Under the pieces are notes generated by a model. It was given only the letters and a program-made list of their open reading frames with translations. It was not told where the DNA came from and ran no database searches. This document shows positions 10,711 through 22,222 of a stretch of 64,000 bases of DNA, piece after piece. A program made the translations under genes and the position numbers. Source of the DNA: Colocasia esculenta (lineage: Eukaryota > Streptophyta > Magnoliopsida > Alismatales > Araceae); assembly GCA_014218235.1 (NCBI GenBank), contig CM024766.1, forward strand, positions 26,447,346-26,511,345, written 5' to 3'. Each line of letters opens with the position of its first letter. Position 1 is the stretch's first letter.

Positions 10711-12549
10711 GAAATCAAGATACATGATAATCATGATCAGAATAATCATCTGCTGCCTCATCTGTCTCGCTATCGCTCCCGCTCTGAACTGTAGGAGGTA
10801 CATACTGGGTACGTGCCTGTGATGCCTGTATCTGGGAGAGGAGTATGCTCATCTCGTCCACCTTCGAAGCTACATTCTCCAATTGAGAAATTTTTCTTGC
10901 ATTTGATCCATCTTCTCTGCCTGTGCTTTCAACTTTTCTTCTTGAGCTTTTAATTGTTCTTGCATTATCCTTTCTCGCTCTGAACTGGCAGACGTTCATG
11001 TAGATCTATACCATGTGCCCAACGTCTCTCCACTACCCGCACAGCGAACACAGCCAGGTCGATCTTTTCCCATGACCAAAATGAAGGCGTCCTCCGGAGT
11101 CGCTGGGGTGTGGCTCTCAGCATCAATGTCTGAGGACGGAGCAATCATCTGAGTCATAGCCTCCTACAACAAAAGGTAGAGAAAAAAATATTAATGATAC
11201 AACTATTGTAATGAAAACATATTCACATAAAAGAAATAGAAATAAAGTTGCTTACATATCGTCTTCTGCTCTCCTCATCTACCCAGCTCTCACTGCCATC
11301 AGGTAAGTCTTTACATCGACCCATCTTGAAAACCTCAAGTCGATGCGGAGTACGTCCATGCATATGAGACTGTTTAAATTGAGACAAAATAAGAAAGATA
11401 TATAAGAAACTAAATGAAAGGGATAACATAATTCATAAAACATAACTCACAAAATCATTCATCAACTGATAATGACTAGTCCTGCCCCGTCTATATGGCA
11501 TTGACTGAGTGGCACAGTTTTGCTTATTTCGGTCAGCAACCCTCTAAAAAGACAAGAATAGATAGTTATTGTTACATTTATAGAAACAAAATAATCATAA
11601 ACAATTATATTCTAAGCATTTTAAATATTACCTGCTCATCCGCATTAGTCCACATCTCACACATTGTTTGCCAATCTGAGGAGTCAACACCTACTGGGAC
11701 GGAGGCAATCACATCATCTAAAGACTTGCCATTAAAATGCTGACATGGAATACAAAATTTTTGTCAATATATAAACAAGTTTTAAAAATAAAGTACATAT
11801 GAAAATGAAATAGTATATTAACTTACTCTTTTTTTTTTGCTTGCTACGCCAGCTACGATGCGTGGAGCTCATGTGAGCAAGCATCTCCCTACCTATTTTT
11901 TCTGTTCGCTCCTACTGGTACGTCAACTGCAAAACAAAGTCACTCAATTATAAGAAAAATAGATACATATATACTATTCAATGTAAACAATAATTACCTG
12001 AAGATCTCTAAATATCAACTCCTTAGTCGCAACAGGTTGCTTCATAAAATCTTTTTGCCAAATCTTACAAATTATTTTTGATACAACGCCCATGCGACTC
12101 GTAAAGTGATCTGCAGTAGGGCCCACGCCATATCCTCATACGAGGGAGACATTGCATTGTTGTCCATCAGGTAGCCTACTCTCTGTAACTCCCCTAGTCG
12201 GCCCTCGACGACCAGTGCCCCTCCCCCAAGATGGTGCAGATGGACCTGTTGAAATATAAACATAAAACATCATCAGAGAATATCTATTAAACAATGAATA
12301 TAAAAGTTACACCAAATTAAAATATGAACGTTCTACAGAAGATGTAGGTGCTTGAGGGTTGGAAGAGGGAGCTATCTGCTAAAGAGTGGGAGGGAGAGGA
12401 AGCGCCTGCGAGGTGGGAGCGGGAGGGAGCCCCTGAGAGGTGGGAGGGGGATGGATCACCTGAGAGGTGGGAGGGAGAGGGACCGACAGAGTCCGATACC
12501 TCCGTAGGCGTGAGCCATCAGGAGAAGAGCATTCACTAGCAGAAGCCAT
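10711..12549 (-). pseudogene. Transposase_24-like (TNP1-type) gene of the CACTA element, multi-exon
   Basis: Read on the minus strand, the gene can start at ATG 12549 (MASASECSSPDGSRL). It first encodes a proline-rich stretch with repeated PPTSQ. Exon-like pieces follow, separated by AT-rich introns with GT/AG borders: about 12250-12000 (DHFTSRMGVVSKIICKIWQK), 11930-11845, 11740-11635 (GKSLDDVIASVPVG), 11550-11455, 11370-11255 (LPDGSESWVDEESRRRY) and 11165-10711. The last exon has a heptad-like C-terminus (KISQLENVASKVDEMSILL) and an acidic tail. This exon order resembles the Transposase_24 proteins that accompany TNP2 in plant CACTA elements. In-frame stops near 12370 and 12140 indicate decay. 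The function, binding subterminal repeats, is inferred from family knowledge. Confidence 0.65.
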
Positions 12550-12667
12550 CTGTTAAAAAAAATTGTTAGTAAATATGTAAACATAACAAGTTAAAATTTT
12601 TCAATCTTGAACATCTATGTAAACTTATGTTAAAAATAAAATATAAATACTAACTTAAATAAATCAC

Positions 12668-13406
12668 CTAAATATCAATATAATCGTCCACTCTTACGCT
12701 ACTTTCTTGACATAGATCCACATCTTGAATTTCTCCTCTAATTGGAACATCAATCAGATTGTCTTGAAACGCTTCGTCACTTGGTTCTATATCATTCTCA
12801 GGTGCATTATCTTGCAAGTCGTAGTAATCACGCGGACGTGCTTTGACAGGAATGATCCATCCTTGTGTTGTGTTATCATTGACATAGAACACCTGTTCCA
12901 CTTGACTTGCCAGGGCAAATGGTTCATCTATATGAGTCTTTGACGAGTGTTCAGACTGATAGTTCCATATTTATCTATTTTAAATCCTCTATCTTTTCTA
13001 TAAACATCCCACCAGTCACACTCAAATAAAACAACACGTCTTTGATTATCAAAATATATTTCCAATACATCATTTAGACGTCCATAATATCCATCACATC
13101 CGGATTCAAATTTTGCATTGACAATAACTCCAGACAACTGAGTGACCTTTGTTGCATCAATAGATGATGTATGAAACTTGAATCCGTTGACAATATAGCC
13201 CAAATGTGAACGTGCAAACCTTGAAGGTGTTCATGCCAGACAGTATATATCAGGAGTACACCAAGGATCATTTGCATCGTACAAATCTTTCACATAAATT
13301 TGGAACCACTTCAAGATATTCCTTTCTGTATGGTTTGAACTCTCAACACATCTCTTATGTTCAAAAAAATATTCATCGATATCTTCAATCTATTTATGAA
13401 TGTACA
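12668..13406 (-). pseudogene. C-terminal (DUF4216) part of the TNP2-type CACTA gene, cut off by a LINE
   Basis: On the minus strand the text runs from the LINE junction through HTERNILKWFQIYVKDLYD and GYIVNGFKFHTSSIDA to FECDWWDVYRKDRGFKID, then EQVFYVND and a short acidic tail ending near 12668. The pattern (NGFKFHT, VVLFECDWWDV, EQVFYVND) is that of DUF4216, found at the C-terminus of plant TNP2-type proteins. A frame change near 12935 separates the two open pieces and an in-frame stop lies near 13390. The N-terminal part continues at 19213 beyond the LINE. Confidence 0.78.
13399..13406. other. Left target duplication of LINE-1 (AATGTACA)
   Basis: It matches 19213-19220 exactly. The right copy abuts the A-rich tail, so its true left end could be one or two bases different. 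Confidence 0.75.
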
Positions 13407-13532
13407 TGAAAGTGGGGGCTTTCTCTCTCTAGTTTTCTAGAGAGAGAATCTCTACGATTCTGGTCTCTCTGGGTTTCTCTTCTCTACTCGCCGCCGGCCC
13501 TGGGGGCTGGCGGGGGCGGCTGTCTCTTGCCC

Positions 13533-14963
13533 ATGGCGGCTCTAGCTACCTCTTCGGATGGTGTTTCTGATCCTGGTCGAAGGTCTTATGCACAGATCAT
13601 CTCTTCTACCAAGCCGCCGCCAGCCATATCCATAGGAATCAAATCTCCAAGTTTCAATGATTCTGGGGAACCGGCCGTGTTCTTCTCTCGAGAAGAGGTT
13701 AGTAAATCCATACAAACATTAAAACTGGCTTTGATTACTCGATGTCCTTATGGTCGGTGCTCTATCCCGGACTTCAAGTCTGTTCTATCTCAAAGGCTAC
13801 TGCTCAAAGGCAACTATATAGTCAGTGTTCTCAATAACCGGCACTTGTTGTTGCACTTTGAAGAGGAGGATGATTACCTAAAGGTCATCATGCGCAGGAG
13901 CCTATATCTTAAGGGGTTATTGTGCAGGTTTTTTAAATGGGATCCTCACTTTGATTTCAATAATGATCCTACTGTTATTCCTATTTGGATTGGTTTACCG
14001 ATGTTACCGGTTAACTATTACTATGAGGATTTCTTGAAGTCTATTGCTGGAAATATTGGACATGTTCTAAGAATATATGAACCTACCATGGCTCTCACGC
14101 AGACAAAGGAAGCATTTGTGTGTATAGAACTTGATATCCTTAAGACCAGGCCGGAGAGGATATGGATAGGTTGTGGTGCTGAGGGTTTCTGGCAGAATAT
14201 TATTTACTATGGTATTCCTGCGATTTGTTCCTATTGCCTCAAGCTAGGTCATGAAGCTTCTGATTGTCATAAAAAGAATAAGTCTTTAGATGGGCAAGTG
14301 CAGGAGAATCCACCAGTGCAACAGATTCAGAAGGATGTCCCCATGCAAGTGTTTACGAAGAGATCTTGGAGACAGAAAATTTCTCAGGAGAAACCTATTA
14401 ATCTGACTTTCGGAAATAGGTTCTCGGTTCTTGAGGAGGGTGACAAAGAAAATGATGGGAATCAGGCCATTACTACGGAGGTTTCATCTCAACAAACTTT
14501 GTCCATCCCGGAGAACGCTGTTACTGTTGAGGGTTTGCATGGCAATGATACGTTACGTGGGCAGCAGTTTGCAATGGAGGATAATGTCAATGTTGAGGTG
14601 ACAGGCTTGCGTAGCGATGATTCGCTACGAGGGCAGCAGCATACAAAGAGCACTGAGTCTGGTTGTGCCCTTGAACCCCACGTGACCCGTACTCCGGTTA
14701 CGGAGGAGGAGATCCGGCCATCTTCTCCGGTGATGGTGGTGGAGGAAGGAAGCGTTGTTTTGGCAGGTATTGATTCTTCTGAGTTGTTTCCTATTCCTCC
14801 AGACGAACAGCTTCAGAAGGCTTCCATTATCACTGCTAGGGAGAATATTTACATGCCTCATATTGTTAATACGGAAGATACTCATAGCAAAAGAAAGACA
14901 GTGGCTAATACTAGGTCTAAGACCAAAGCTGCGGGTGCTCAACATGGATATGTTTCCTCATGA
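13533..14963 (+). CDS. LINE-1 ORF1 protein, nucleic-acid-binding (DUF4283 and CCHC zinc knuckle)
   Basis: It is open for 476 residues from ATG 13533 (MAALATSS) to TGA 14961-14963. An N-terminal DUF4283-like domain covers about residues 45-195 (ITRCPYGRCSIPDFKSVL; FFKWDPHFDF; PIWIGLPMLPVNYY). The zinc knuckle CSYCLKLGHEASDC follows at about residues 235-248. The C-terminal half is low-complexity and acidic. Such proteins coat LINE RNA and help target-primed reverse transcription. This is one of the few undamaged ORFs in the window; whether it is expressed is unknown. Confidence 0.85.
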   Translation: MAALATSSDGVSDPGRRSYAQIISSTKPPPAISIGIKSPSFNDSGEPAVFFSREEVSKSIQTLKLALITRCPYGRCSIPDFKSVLSQRLLLKGNYIVSVLNNRHLLLHFEEEDDYLKVIMRRSLYLKGLLCRFFKWDPHFDFNNDPTVIPIWIGLPMLPVNYYYEDFLKSIAGNIGHVLRIYEPTMALTQTKEAFVCIELDILKTRPERIWIGCGAEGFWQNIIYYGIPAICSYCLKLGHEASDCHKKNKSLDGQVQENPPVQQIQKDVPMQVFTKRSWRQKISQEKPINLTFGNRFSVLEEGDKENDGNQAITTEVSSQQTLSIPENAVTVEGLHGNDTLRGQQFAMEDNVNVEVTGLRSDDSLRGQQHTKSTESGCALEPHVTRTPVTEEEIRPSSPVMVVEEGSVVLAGIDSSELFPIPPDEQLQKASIITARENIYMPHIVNTEDTHSKRKTVANTRSKTKAAGAQHGYVSS

Positions 14964-17900
14964 AGAACCCTATTATTTACTGGAATATTAGGGGCATCTC
15001 TAACAATGCCTCTAGGCGATCCCTGCGTAGGATTGTGAATGTTAATAAAGCTGATGTTGTTGCTATTGCTGAGCCTATGATTCCCTTAAGCCAGGCAAAC
15101 TCTTTGTGTAGATCCCTTCGTATGCAGTCCTTTCTTGGAAATTCTGGAGAAGAATCTAAATTATGGGTTTTCTGGCGTAATGTCTCTCTACAGATTTCCT
15201 GTTCTTCTGATCAACATATTACTCTATCTGTTATCCAGGAAGGTCAGGTTATTATGATGGTGACTTTTGTGTATGCAAGCTGTAATGCCGCAACTAGACG
15301 TTGCCTCTTTGATGAGCTCATTGCTTTATCAGATACTGTTGCGGTTCCCTAGATCATAGGAGGGGACTTTAATTGCATCTCCACTCCTACTGAAAAGTCT
15401 GGAGGCCGGTTTGGCAACTTGCAGTCCATGGTGGATTTTAATGCCTTTATGCATGCTTCTTCTCTAGTTGATGCGGGTTACGTTGGCTCTCACTATACCT
15501 GGGTCAATAACCGCACTGGACAGGCGTCTGTTAAAGCTAGACTTGACCGGTTTCTCATCAACAGTGTATTTGTTAATACCTACCCAGGGTTTAGAGTGAG
15601 GCACCTCATTAGATGCAACTCGGATCATTCTCCTCTTCTGGCTTCCATTGTGGATGAACCCCGTACCCCTGCAAGATTTATTTTTTAGGCCATGTGGACT
15701 TTTCATGATCCTTCCACGATACTGTTAAATCGACTTGGAATGAGTATACTACTTGGCATCCTAACCCCTTCACTACCTTCTTCATGAAGCTTAAAGCTGT
15801 TAAAAAAGTGTTACGTGAATGGAATAAAAAGGTTTTTGGCAATGTGGAAGAAAATGTCAAATTGATGGAACATGATGTTGGTATCAAACAGGATCAGTTT
15901 GATTGTTCACCTTCATAGGAGAATCGATCTGCTCTCAACAAGGCCACTGCGAATTATAAAAAAGCGCTTCTCTGCATGGATACATTTTGGGCTCAGAAAG
16001 CTAGGATGAATTGGCTGGAAAATGGGGAAAGAAATTCTACTTTTTATCATGCTGTGGTGCAAGGCAATCGGCGACGGAACAGAATTCATAGAATTCAAGT
16101 TGATGGAGTATGGACGGAGAACCAGGATGTTATCCAATAGGAGGGTGCCCGGTACTATCAAAATCCCATGCAGTCTTCCACTCACTCAGTTGATCACTCC
16201 CTTCTAGAAGTTATTCCCCAGCTAATCTCTGATGATCAAAATATCTTTCTTTGTGCTTCTCCCATTATGGAGGAAGTTAAAAATACTGTTTGGAGCATGA
16301 ATGGTAATAGTTCCCCTGGCCCTGATGGTTTCTCAAGTTTCTTTTTTACTTCTTGCTGGGATATTATCAAAGAGGATCTTTTCAATGTTGTCTCTGGGTT
16401 TTTCAAAGGCTATGTTTTTCCTAGAGGGGTGACTGCTACCCTTATTGCATTGATTCCGAAGAAAGTAGATCCTGCCTCCTTTAATGATTTCAGGCTGGTC
16501 AGTCTATGTAACTTCTGCTATAAGATTGTGTCTAGGATTCTTCGTGAAAGACTGGTTGATATTCTTCCTGGGATTATTTCCGAGGAACAAGGAGCATTTG
16601 TCAAAGGGAGCTTCATTCTTGATAATGTATCCCTTGCTCGTCAACTGGTGCGGGATGTGGATCGTAAAATCAGAGCAGGAAATGTCATCTTTAAGTTGGA
16701 TATTCGGAAAGCCTATGATAGTGTGGAGTGGGATTTCTTATTTGCTGTCCTGAAGAAATTGGTTTTGCGTCCAGATTCGTCTCTTATATTGGTATGTTAG
16801 TCTCAAATTGTTGGTTCTCGGTCTTGATTAATGGAGTGCATGCTGGCTTCTTTAAGTCCACCAGAGGTCTTCGACAAGGTGATCCCATTGCCCCTACCCT
16901 GTCCATTATTATGGAAGAAGTGCTTAGCCATGGTTTGAGGAATATGGTCTCCAATGGTCTTTTAACTCCTTATGCTGGTCCTCGGGGATGTCTGCCACCT
17001 TCACATCTGCTTTATGCGGATGACAGTCTGATTTTTACCAATGGCAGTATCAACAATGTGAAGCGGTTAATGAGGTTTTTAGATAATTATTCTCTATCTT
17101 CTGGTCAACTTATTAATGCAGATAAAAGCTCCTTCATGCTTTCCAGGAAAGTGTCTCTTCTGTCCATCCAAAGAATCAGTAATTTGACTGGCTATACTAA
17201 TATGACTGGTCTGCTCCAGTACCTTGGTGTTCCCCTCTGATCTGGTAAAGTCCTAATCTCTGATTATAAAATGCTGATTGATAGAATCAACTCTACTCTG
17301 GGCGGTTGGAAGACCAAACTCATATCTCAAGCTGGTCGCATTGTCCTCATCAATTCGATGTTAGCCTCTCTCCCTGTTTATCTGGCTGCTGCTTCCTACC
17401 TTCCTAACGGTATCATCTCCTACATTGAGAAATGTTATGCAGCCTTTTTCTGGAATGGTATTGATGGTACTCGCCGACGTCATTGGGTTGCATGGAATAA
17501 GATTCAGTGTCCTAAGGTGGAAGGGGGTTTAGGCATCCGGAATATTCACCATGTTCAAACCTCCCCTGCAGTGAAACAGATGTGGAATATGCGTCATGGA
17601 AATTCTTTATGGGCTGCTTATGCTAGAAGGTGTTTTGCTGCCAATCACTACTTGCAGATTCCTGGTATGCCCAAACATCTCACCTTGGCCGCTAATTCTA
17701 TTATCAACTCTAATACCAGGTGGATTCATGGCAAGGGTGATAGAATTGATATTCTCAATGATACTTGGTATGGGGAATGGCCTCTTGCGAAGAGCCTCCA
17801 GGGACCGTTGCCAACAAGCACTTCTTTGCAAGAAGTAGTGATGGATCTATCTCATCCCATTCGATCGTCACTTCCTCCTCAGGTTTTTATTGGTTTATCC

Positions 17901-18977
17901 TTATCGCAGGAAGAAGATAGATGCATATGGGCTCCTTCCTCTTCTGGGGAGTTTTCCACTAAATCCACTTATGACTTGGTTGGGCAGAATGGTATACGCA
18001 AGCCTCCTATCCTCAAAATTTGGCATCATGCTTTTAATCCTAGAGTATCTCTTTTCTGCTGGAGACTCCTTAACAGAGCTGTGGTTGTTGATGGTCGAGT
18101 TTCTGAGAGTGGTATTCCGGTGGTTTCCAAGTGCAACTGTTGTGCTACTCCTCAGTGTGAAGATCTTAATCATGTCTTTATTGGCAGCGACATTGCTACT
18201 CACATGTGGAGATGGTTCCTTCCTTTGGTCCCGAATAACATTCATCTTCACTCACAACTTACTACTAGGATCTGGAATTTCATTCATAACACAAATGTTC
18301 AGACTCCCCTTGGGTTTATCTCCATATATTGCCTAATTCTCATGCTCTGGGAGCTCTGGAAGTCCCGTTGTGCAGCAAGGTTTGATCAGCAAAGAAGACG
18401 GCCTGCAGAAATCATTCGGAGCATCAAACTCCACGTTGGTCTTATTCTTGAAAAAATGATGTTTAAAACTGATCAGTCTCTGGTTACCCATCAGCTCCTT
18501 CAATCTTATGGTTTTACTTATCATACTATGGCTAAAAGGATGAAGCTGGTTCGCTGGATTCCTCCTCTAGTGGACTTTTGTTTAAATGTGGATGGCGCTT
18601 CCAAAGGGAATCTGGGCCTCTGTGGCGGTGGGGGATGCATCGAAGATAAGCATGGAACTATTCTCCTGGCTTTTGCTAATTTCTATGGTGTTGGGAGCAG
18701 TATTATTGCAGAGACAAGAGCTTTGTGTGATGGCCTGCGCATGGCTCATTTCCTGGGAGTCCGCCTCTCTGCAATATATTCTGATTCGTCTACTCTTGTT
18801 CAGTCTATGTAGCAAGGGAAGTGTTCCAATTGGCACATTCAACGCTGGTGGCGTCCTTCTAGGGACTTGTTGCAGGGAAATGTTACTATTCTCTCTCATG
18901 TCTTCAGGGAAACTAATCAAGTAGCTGATCGGCTTGCTAATCATGCAATTTTTTCCATGTGTAATGAGGTTTTCTAA
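14960..18977 (+). pseudogene. LINE-1 ORF2 (endonuclease, reverse transcriptase, RNase H), broken
   Basis: ATG 14960 overlaps the ORF1 stop as ATGA. An APE-type endonuclease comes first (WNIRGISNNASRRSLR; GGDFNCIS near 15362; SDHSPLLASI near 15624). The LINE reverse transcriptase follows (NSSPGPDGFSSFFF near 16308; RQGDPIAPTLS near 16876; YADDSLIF near 17014), then a C-terminal zf-RVT-like region and a plant RNase H (NVDGASKGNLGLCGGGG near 18587; ETRALCDGL near 18712). Damage: TAG at 15350-15352, TAG at 15686-15688, a frame change near 15715, stops near 15916 and 16138, further frame changes near 16145 and 16760, TGA at 17238-17240 and TAG at 18810-18812. The final stop is TAA 18975-18977. Confidence 0.87.
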
Positions 18978-19212
18978 GGTTTTAATAGATTGCCTTATGC
19001 TTGTAAAGGACCTCTTCTCATTGATAAATCAGGTCTTATGAACATTAGGCTGAGCTAGCCTGCTTACTCTGTATCCTGGCCCATATTTTCAGATATATAT
19101 TTTGGCCCAGAGTTCCCTTCTGGTGGAGTGGGACCATTCTCCCCCTCTGGGGGAGGGTGAACTCTCCTAGATAGGCCTTTGCGGACTGTTTATTTAAAAA
19201 AATAAAAATAAA
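18978..19212 (+). other. LINE-1 3' UTR and A-rich tail
   Basis: No ORF of note. The tail, roughly 19192-19212, is A-rich with scattered T and touches the right target duplication. Confidence 0.8.
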
Positions 19213-19850
19213 AATGTACAGATGTGCCTTCTCAACTTCTTCTTCAGACAATATACGACTATTACCTACTCCTGCTAAGAAATGTCCAGAAGACTTGAAT
19301 ATCAAACAACCTCCTTCATTATTGTCTTCAGAGGGGCCGTCATAGTTTCTTTCCCTTCGATTAAAGCGAGCGTCAATACCCTCCATATACATAGAACAAA
19401 ATGAGATTGTTTCTTCCATAAGATAGCCTTCAACAATTGAACCTTCTGGATGTGTCCTATTTAAAACATAGCCTGTCAATTTCTTCAAAAATCTCTCTAT
19501 AGGATACATCCATCGGTATTGAACTGGTCCGGCAATTCTCGCTTCATATGCAAGATGTACAATCAAATGAACCATGACATCAAAAAAAGACGGTGGAAAA
19601 ATTTGTTCCAACTTACATAATGTTACTGCAATATCACCTTCCAATGTAAACAAACGATCAAATTGAAGAACTTTGGAATAGACATCTCTAAAATATATAC
19701 TTAACTCTGTAATTGGGTCTGTCACATCTTGATTGACAATACCCTGAATTGCCAAAGGCAATCATACTTGCATGTATATATGGTAATCATGACTCTTCAG
19801 CCCTACCAATTTTCGACTTGCATTATAGTTACATATAAAAAAATACAATA
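19213..19850 (-). pseudogene. DUF4218 part of the TNP2-type CACTA gene
   Basis: Minus-strand text runs RKLVGLKSHDYHIYMQ (about 19830-19770), a stop near 19762-19764, then LPLAIQGIVNQDVTD, FFDVMVHLIVHLAYEA, GPVQYRWMYPIERFLKKL, EGSIVEGYLMEE and SEEEVEKAHLYI up to the LINE junction. These are the landmarks of DUF4218, which follows the transposase core in plant TNP2-type proteins. The DUF4216 part lies beyond the LINE at 13406. No transposase core is recognisable upstream. Confidence 0.85.
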
Positions 19851-21383
19851 CTTTTATTAGAAAGGAATGCAGGCATCATAGAAAAATAGAATCTGGAATG
19901 CAAGAAAGTAACTACAAGTTAAGATGAATTTGTTTAAACATTTGGTAACTACAAATTCTTCCATAAAATAAGAACCACATGAAATTTAGATACAAATTCC
20001 TCTTTAGTGCTAGATGGGTGGTTCATTAAAACTTTCTGCTATACTTGGGTTGGTTTTAGACTTCTTCAAGTGGTTTTTATAGCAAGGTTTGCTGGATTGA
20101 TGAATCGGATTGGACTCGATTCTCTAAATATTGGTGTAAATTGAAACATACTAATTTAGTTTGTATCTAAATTTTAATAATAAGAAATAAAATAAAGAAG
20201 AAAATCTTACTGGACCTACCATGTCTGGAACCATACGGCTATAGTATGTGTTTGCCCTAGAATCTGACGCCTAGAAGTATATATGTTCTCTGGGCTACTC
20301 TATTTTCCTATATAAACTACCTAAATTCAAAAACTACATGTATCCTGTGGAGGGACATTTCAAAGATATCATGGCAATTGTTAACTAGTCACTACTGTTC
20401 TTCACCAGCCTATTCTAAGTTGGAAAAGAAGAAGATAAATTAAGAACTTTTATCTCACAATACTTCTGTCCTAGACCGTGCCGTAAGCCTGTAATGCCAA
20501 GTTGTGTCTTTTAAGAATGCTAATGGCATGGGATTCCAAGGATAAAGTGTGGATATATTTTGCAGCAATTGGTATGCTTCTTTTAGAATTTAACTAAAGC
20601 GACCATCTTCTCTATCAACTTCAAGATATGGAACGAGACAACTGAATTTTGTTTTTGATGCTTGTTCGACTGCATAGAATTAAAAAGATAACGCCCTACT
20701 TTGTTCCCTTCATATCTGTTTTCCTTTTTCCCCTAAAGATGAAAGGAATCCACATACATCTACAAAGTTTGCCCAATTAAAAAGGCAACCTGAGATATCC
20801 ATTTAAGAAATTTCCTACACATCTGACGGTCGGGTATCAATGGTAAGGATCACCATCTCCATGGTCTGACAGCCCTCTTTCTTCGATAATGCAAACTACA
20901 GCTCTCACTTCCTTGCCTTCGCCGAGGAAATCCTCGCCAGCAGGAACCACCACTCCCACTGCCTCCTCATCTCCTCCTCCACGCTGCACAGAGACCACCA
21001 GCACCACCCCACCCTACTTTTGTTTTTAAGTAACTAATCATTAAAACTAAATGAGATACTATATGGAGTTTTGAAATCTAAGATTTATCATCCATGTTGC
21101 TAGCAAAACAAGTCAAAGGAGAAGCATGAAGCACGAAAATTTCCCACAAATGAAACAACAGAAACACAAAAATTAGGCAATTAATTGTTCCCTGTCTAAG
21201 GCTAGATGTCTATATATACTGTGATTCATATAGCCCTTTGTGTGTCACGTACATAGTCTAAGACAGATTATCTGGATGTGCCAAGGAAGGAAAGAAATAC
21301 CAGTATTCAACAAAAGGAACAAGGTCTTCGGCTTATAACATGCCTCCAATTTGAAATGATAAAATTTGATTTTTAATTAAAAA
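19851..21383. other. CACTA interior without a recognisable gene
   Basis: The TNP2 catalytic domain would be expected here on the minus strand, but no coding text of that family is visible. A short piece at about 20870-21010 reads on the plus strand as exon-like, GC-richer text (NANYSSHFLAFAEEILASRN), ending in proline/histidine-rich codons. I do not recognise it. It may be a captured host exon. The rest is AT-rich and unassigned. Confidence 0.5.
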
Positions 21384-21410
21384 ATGTCAACCTCAAAAGG
21401 CATGATATTT

Positions 21411-21850
21411 TCACTATGTGTGTGTGCGTCGGAGGGGAGGGGGGGTCGGCCTCCTCCCTCTCAACCACTGTGTGTGTGTGCGCCGGAGGAGAGGGAGGGG
21501 ATGGGTGGTGGGGGCCGCCGGAGGGGAGGGGGGGTCGGCCTCCTCCCTCTCAATGTCTGTGTGTGTGTGCGTCAGAGGAGAGGGAGGGGATGGGGGGTGG
21601 GGGCCGCCAGAGGGGAGGGGGGGTCAGCCTCCTCCCTCACAACGTCTATGTGTGTGTGTGTCGGAGGAGAGGGAGGGGATGGGGGGTGGGGCTGCCAGAG
21701 GGGAGGGGGGGTCGGCCTCCTTCCTCTCAAAGTCTGTGTATGTTTGTGCCAGAGGGGGAGGGAGGGGATGGGGTGTGGGGGCCGCCGGAGGGGACGGGGG
21801 GTCAGCCTCCTCCCTCTCAACCTCTGTATGTGTGTTTGCCAAAGGGGAGG
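21411..21850. repeat. GC-rich tandem repeat, roughly 80-115 bp units
   Basis: Units contain GGAGGGGAGGGGGGGTCGGC, then CTCCTCCCTCTCAA, then a TGTGTGTG run and GGAGAGGGAGGGGATG. Four to five copies begin near 21430, 21520, 21610, 21695 and 21785. All frames are open because the unit lacks stops, giving false ORFs on both strands. It lies at the 5' side of the minus-strand CACTA genes. Confidence 0.85.
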
Positions 21851-22110
21851 GAAGGGATGGGGGCTCCCGCCAGAGGGGAGGCCGGGGAGGGAGGGTTTGG
21901 GCATCGGCGGAGGGACTCACCGTGGGGAGGTGGGGGCTGCCGCCGAAATTCTGGGAGTCGCCGGAGGGGGTCGCAGGTCGTCGGTACCGTCGGAGGTCGG
22001 GGTGTCACCGGAGGGGGTCGTCCGCAGTCAAGAAGGGCGTAGAGAGAGAGCGAGAGAGTGTGAGAGAGCGCGCAGGGAAAAATTGGGGCGCTTTAAGACG
22101 GACAGAGGCA
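21851..22110. other. GC-rich purine-skewed stretch in the CACTA 5' side
   Basis: It continues the G-rich composition (GGGAGGTGGGGGCTGCCGCC and similar), then GA-rich text AGAGAGAGCGAGAGAG at about 22039. No gene is supported; it may be part of the CACTA promoter or 5' UTR. Confidence 0.45.
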
Positions 22111-22222
22111 AAAATATGGCAGTGGCTACAAAGTCGCTGCCATATTGATCTTTAGTAGCAGCTATGACAAGCTGCTGCCATATAATTATATGGCGACGGA
22201 TAATAGCCGCTGCCATATGTAT
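22111..22222. repeat. Inner subterminal-type palindromes of the CACTA right side
   Basis: ATGGCAGTGGCTACAAAGTC...GCTGCCATAT, AGCAGCTATGACAAGCTGCT and ATGGCGACGGATAATAGCCG are three palindromes of the same build as those near the ends. Confidence 0.75.

Larger units (their letters stand above)
13407..19212 (+). mobile_element. L1-type LINE (LINE-1) inserted into the CACTA gene
   Basis: It has a pyrimidine-rich 5' UTR (13407-13532), ORF1, ORF2 and an A-rich tail (about 19192-19212). AATGTACA is repeated on both sides (13399-13406 and 19213-19220); eight bases is short for an L1 duplication, but removing the element restores continuous TNP2-type coding text on the minus strand. The copy seems full length, but ORF2 has frame changes and stops. 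Confidence 0.9.

Noticed and set aside
12348..12539. Plus-strand glutamate/arginine-rich open frame
   Set aside because: It mirrors the proline-rich PPTSQ repeat of the minus-strand CACTA gene, which has a plausible start and splice sites.
21384..22155. Three overlapping open frames of over 200 codons each
   Set aside because: They arise from a G-rich tandem repeat lacking stops. All frames and both strands are open, and the peptides are low-complexity.
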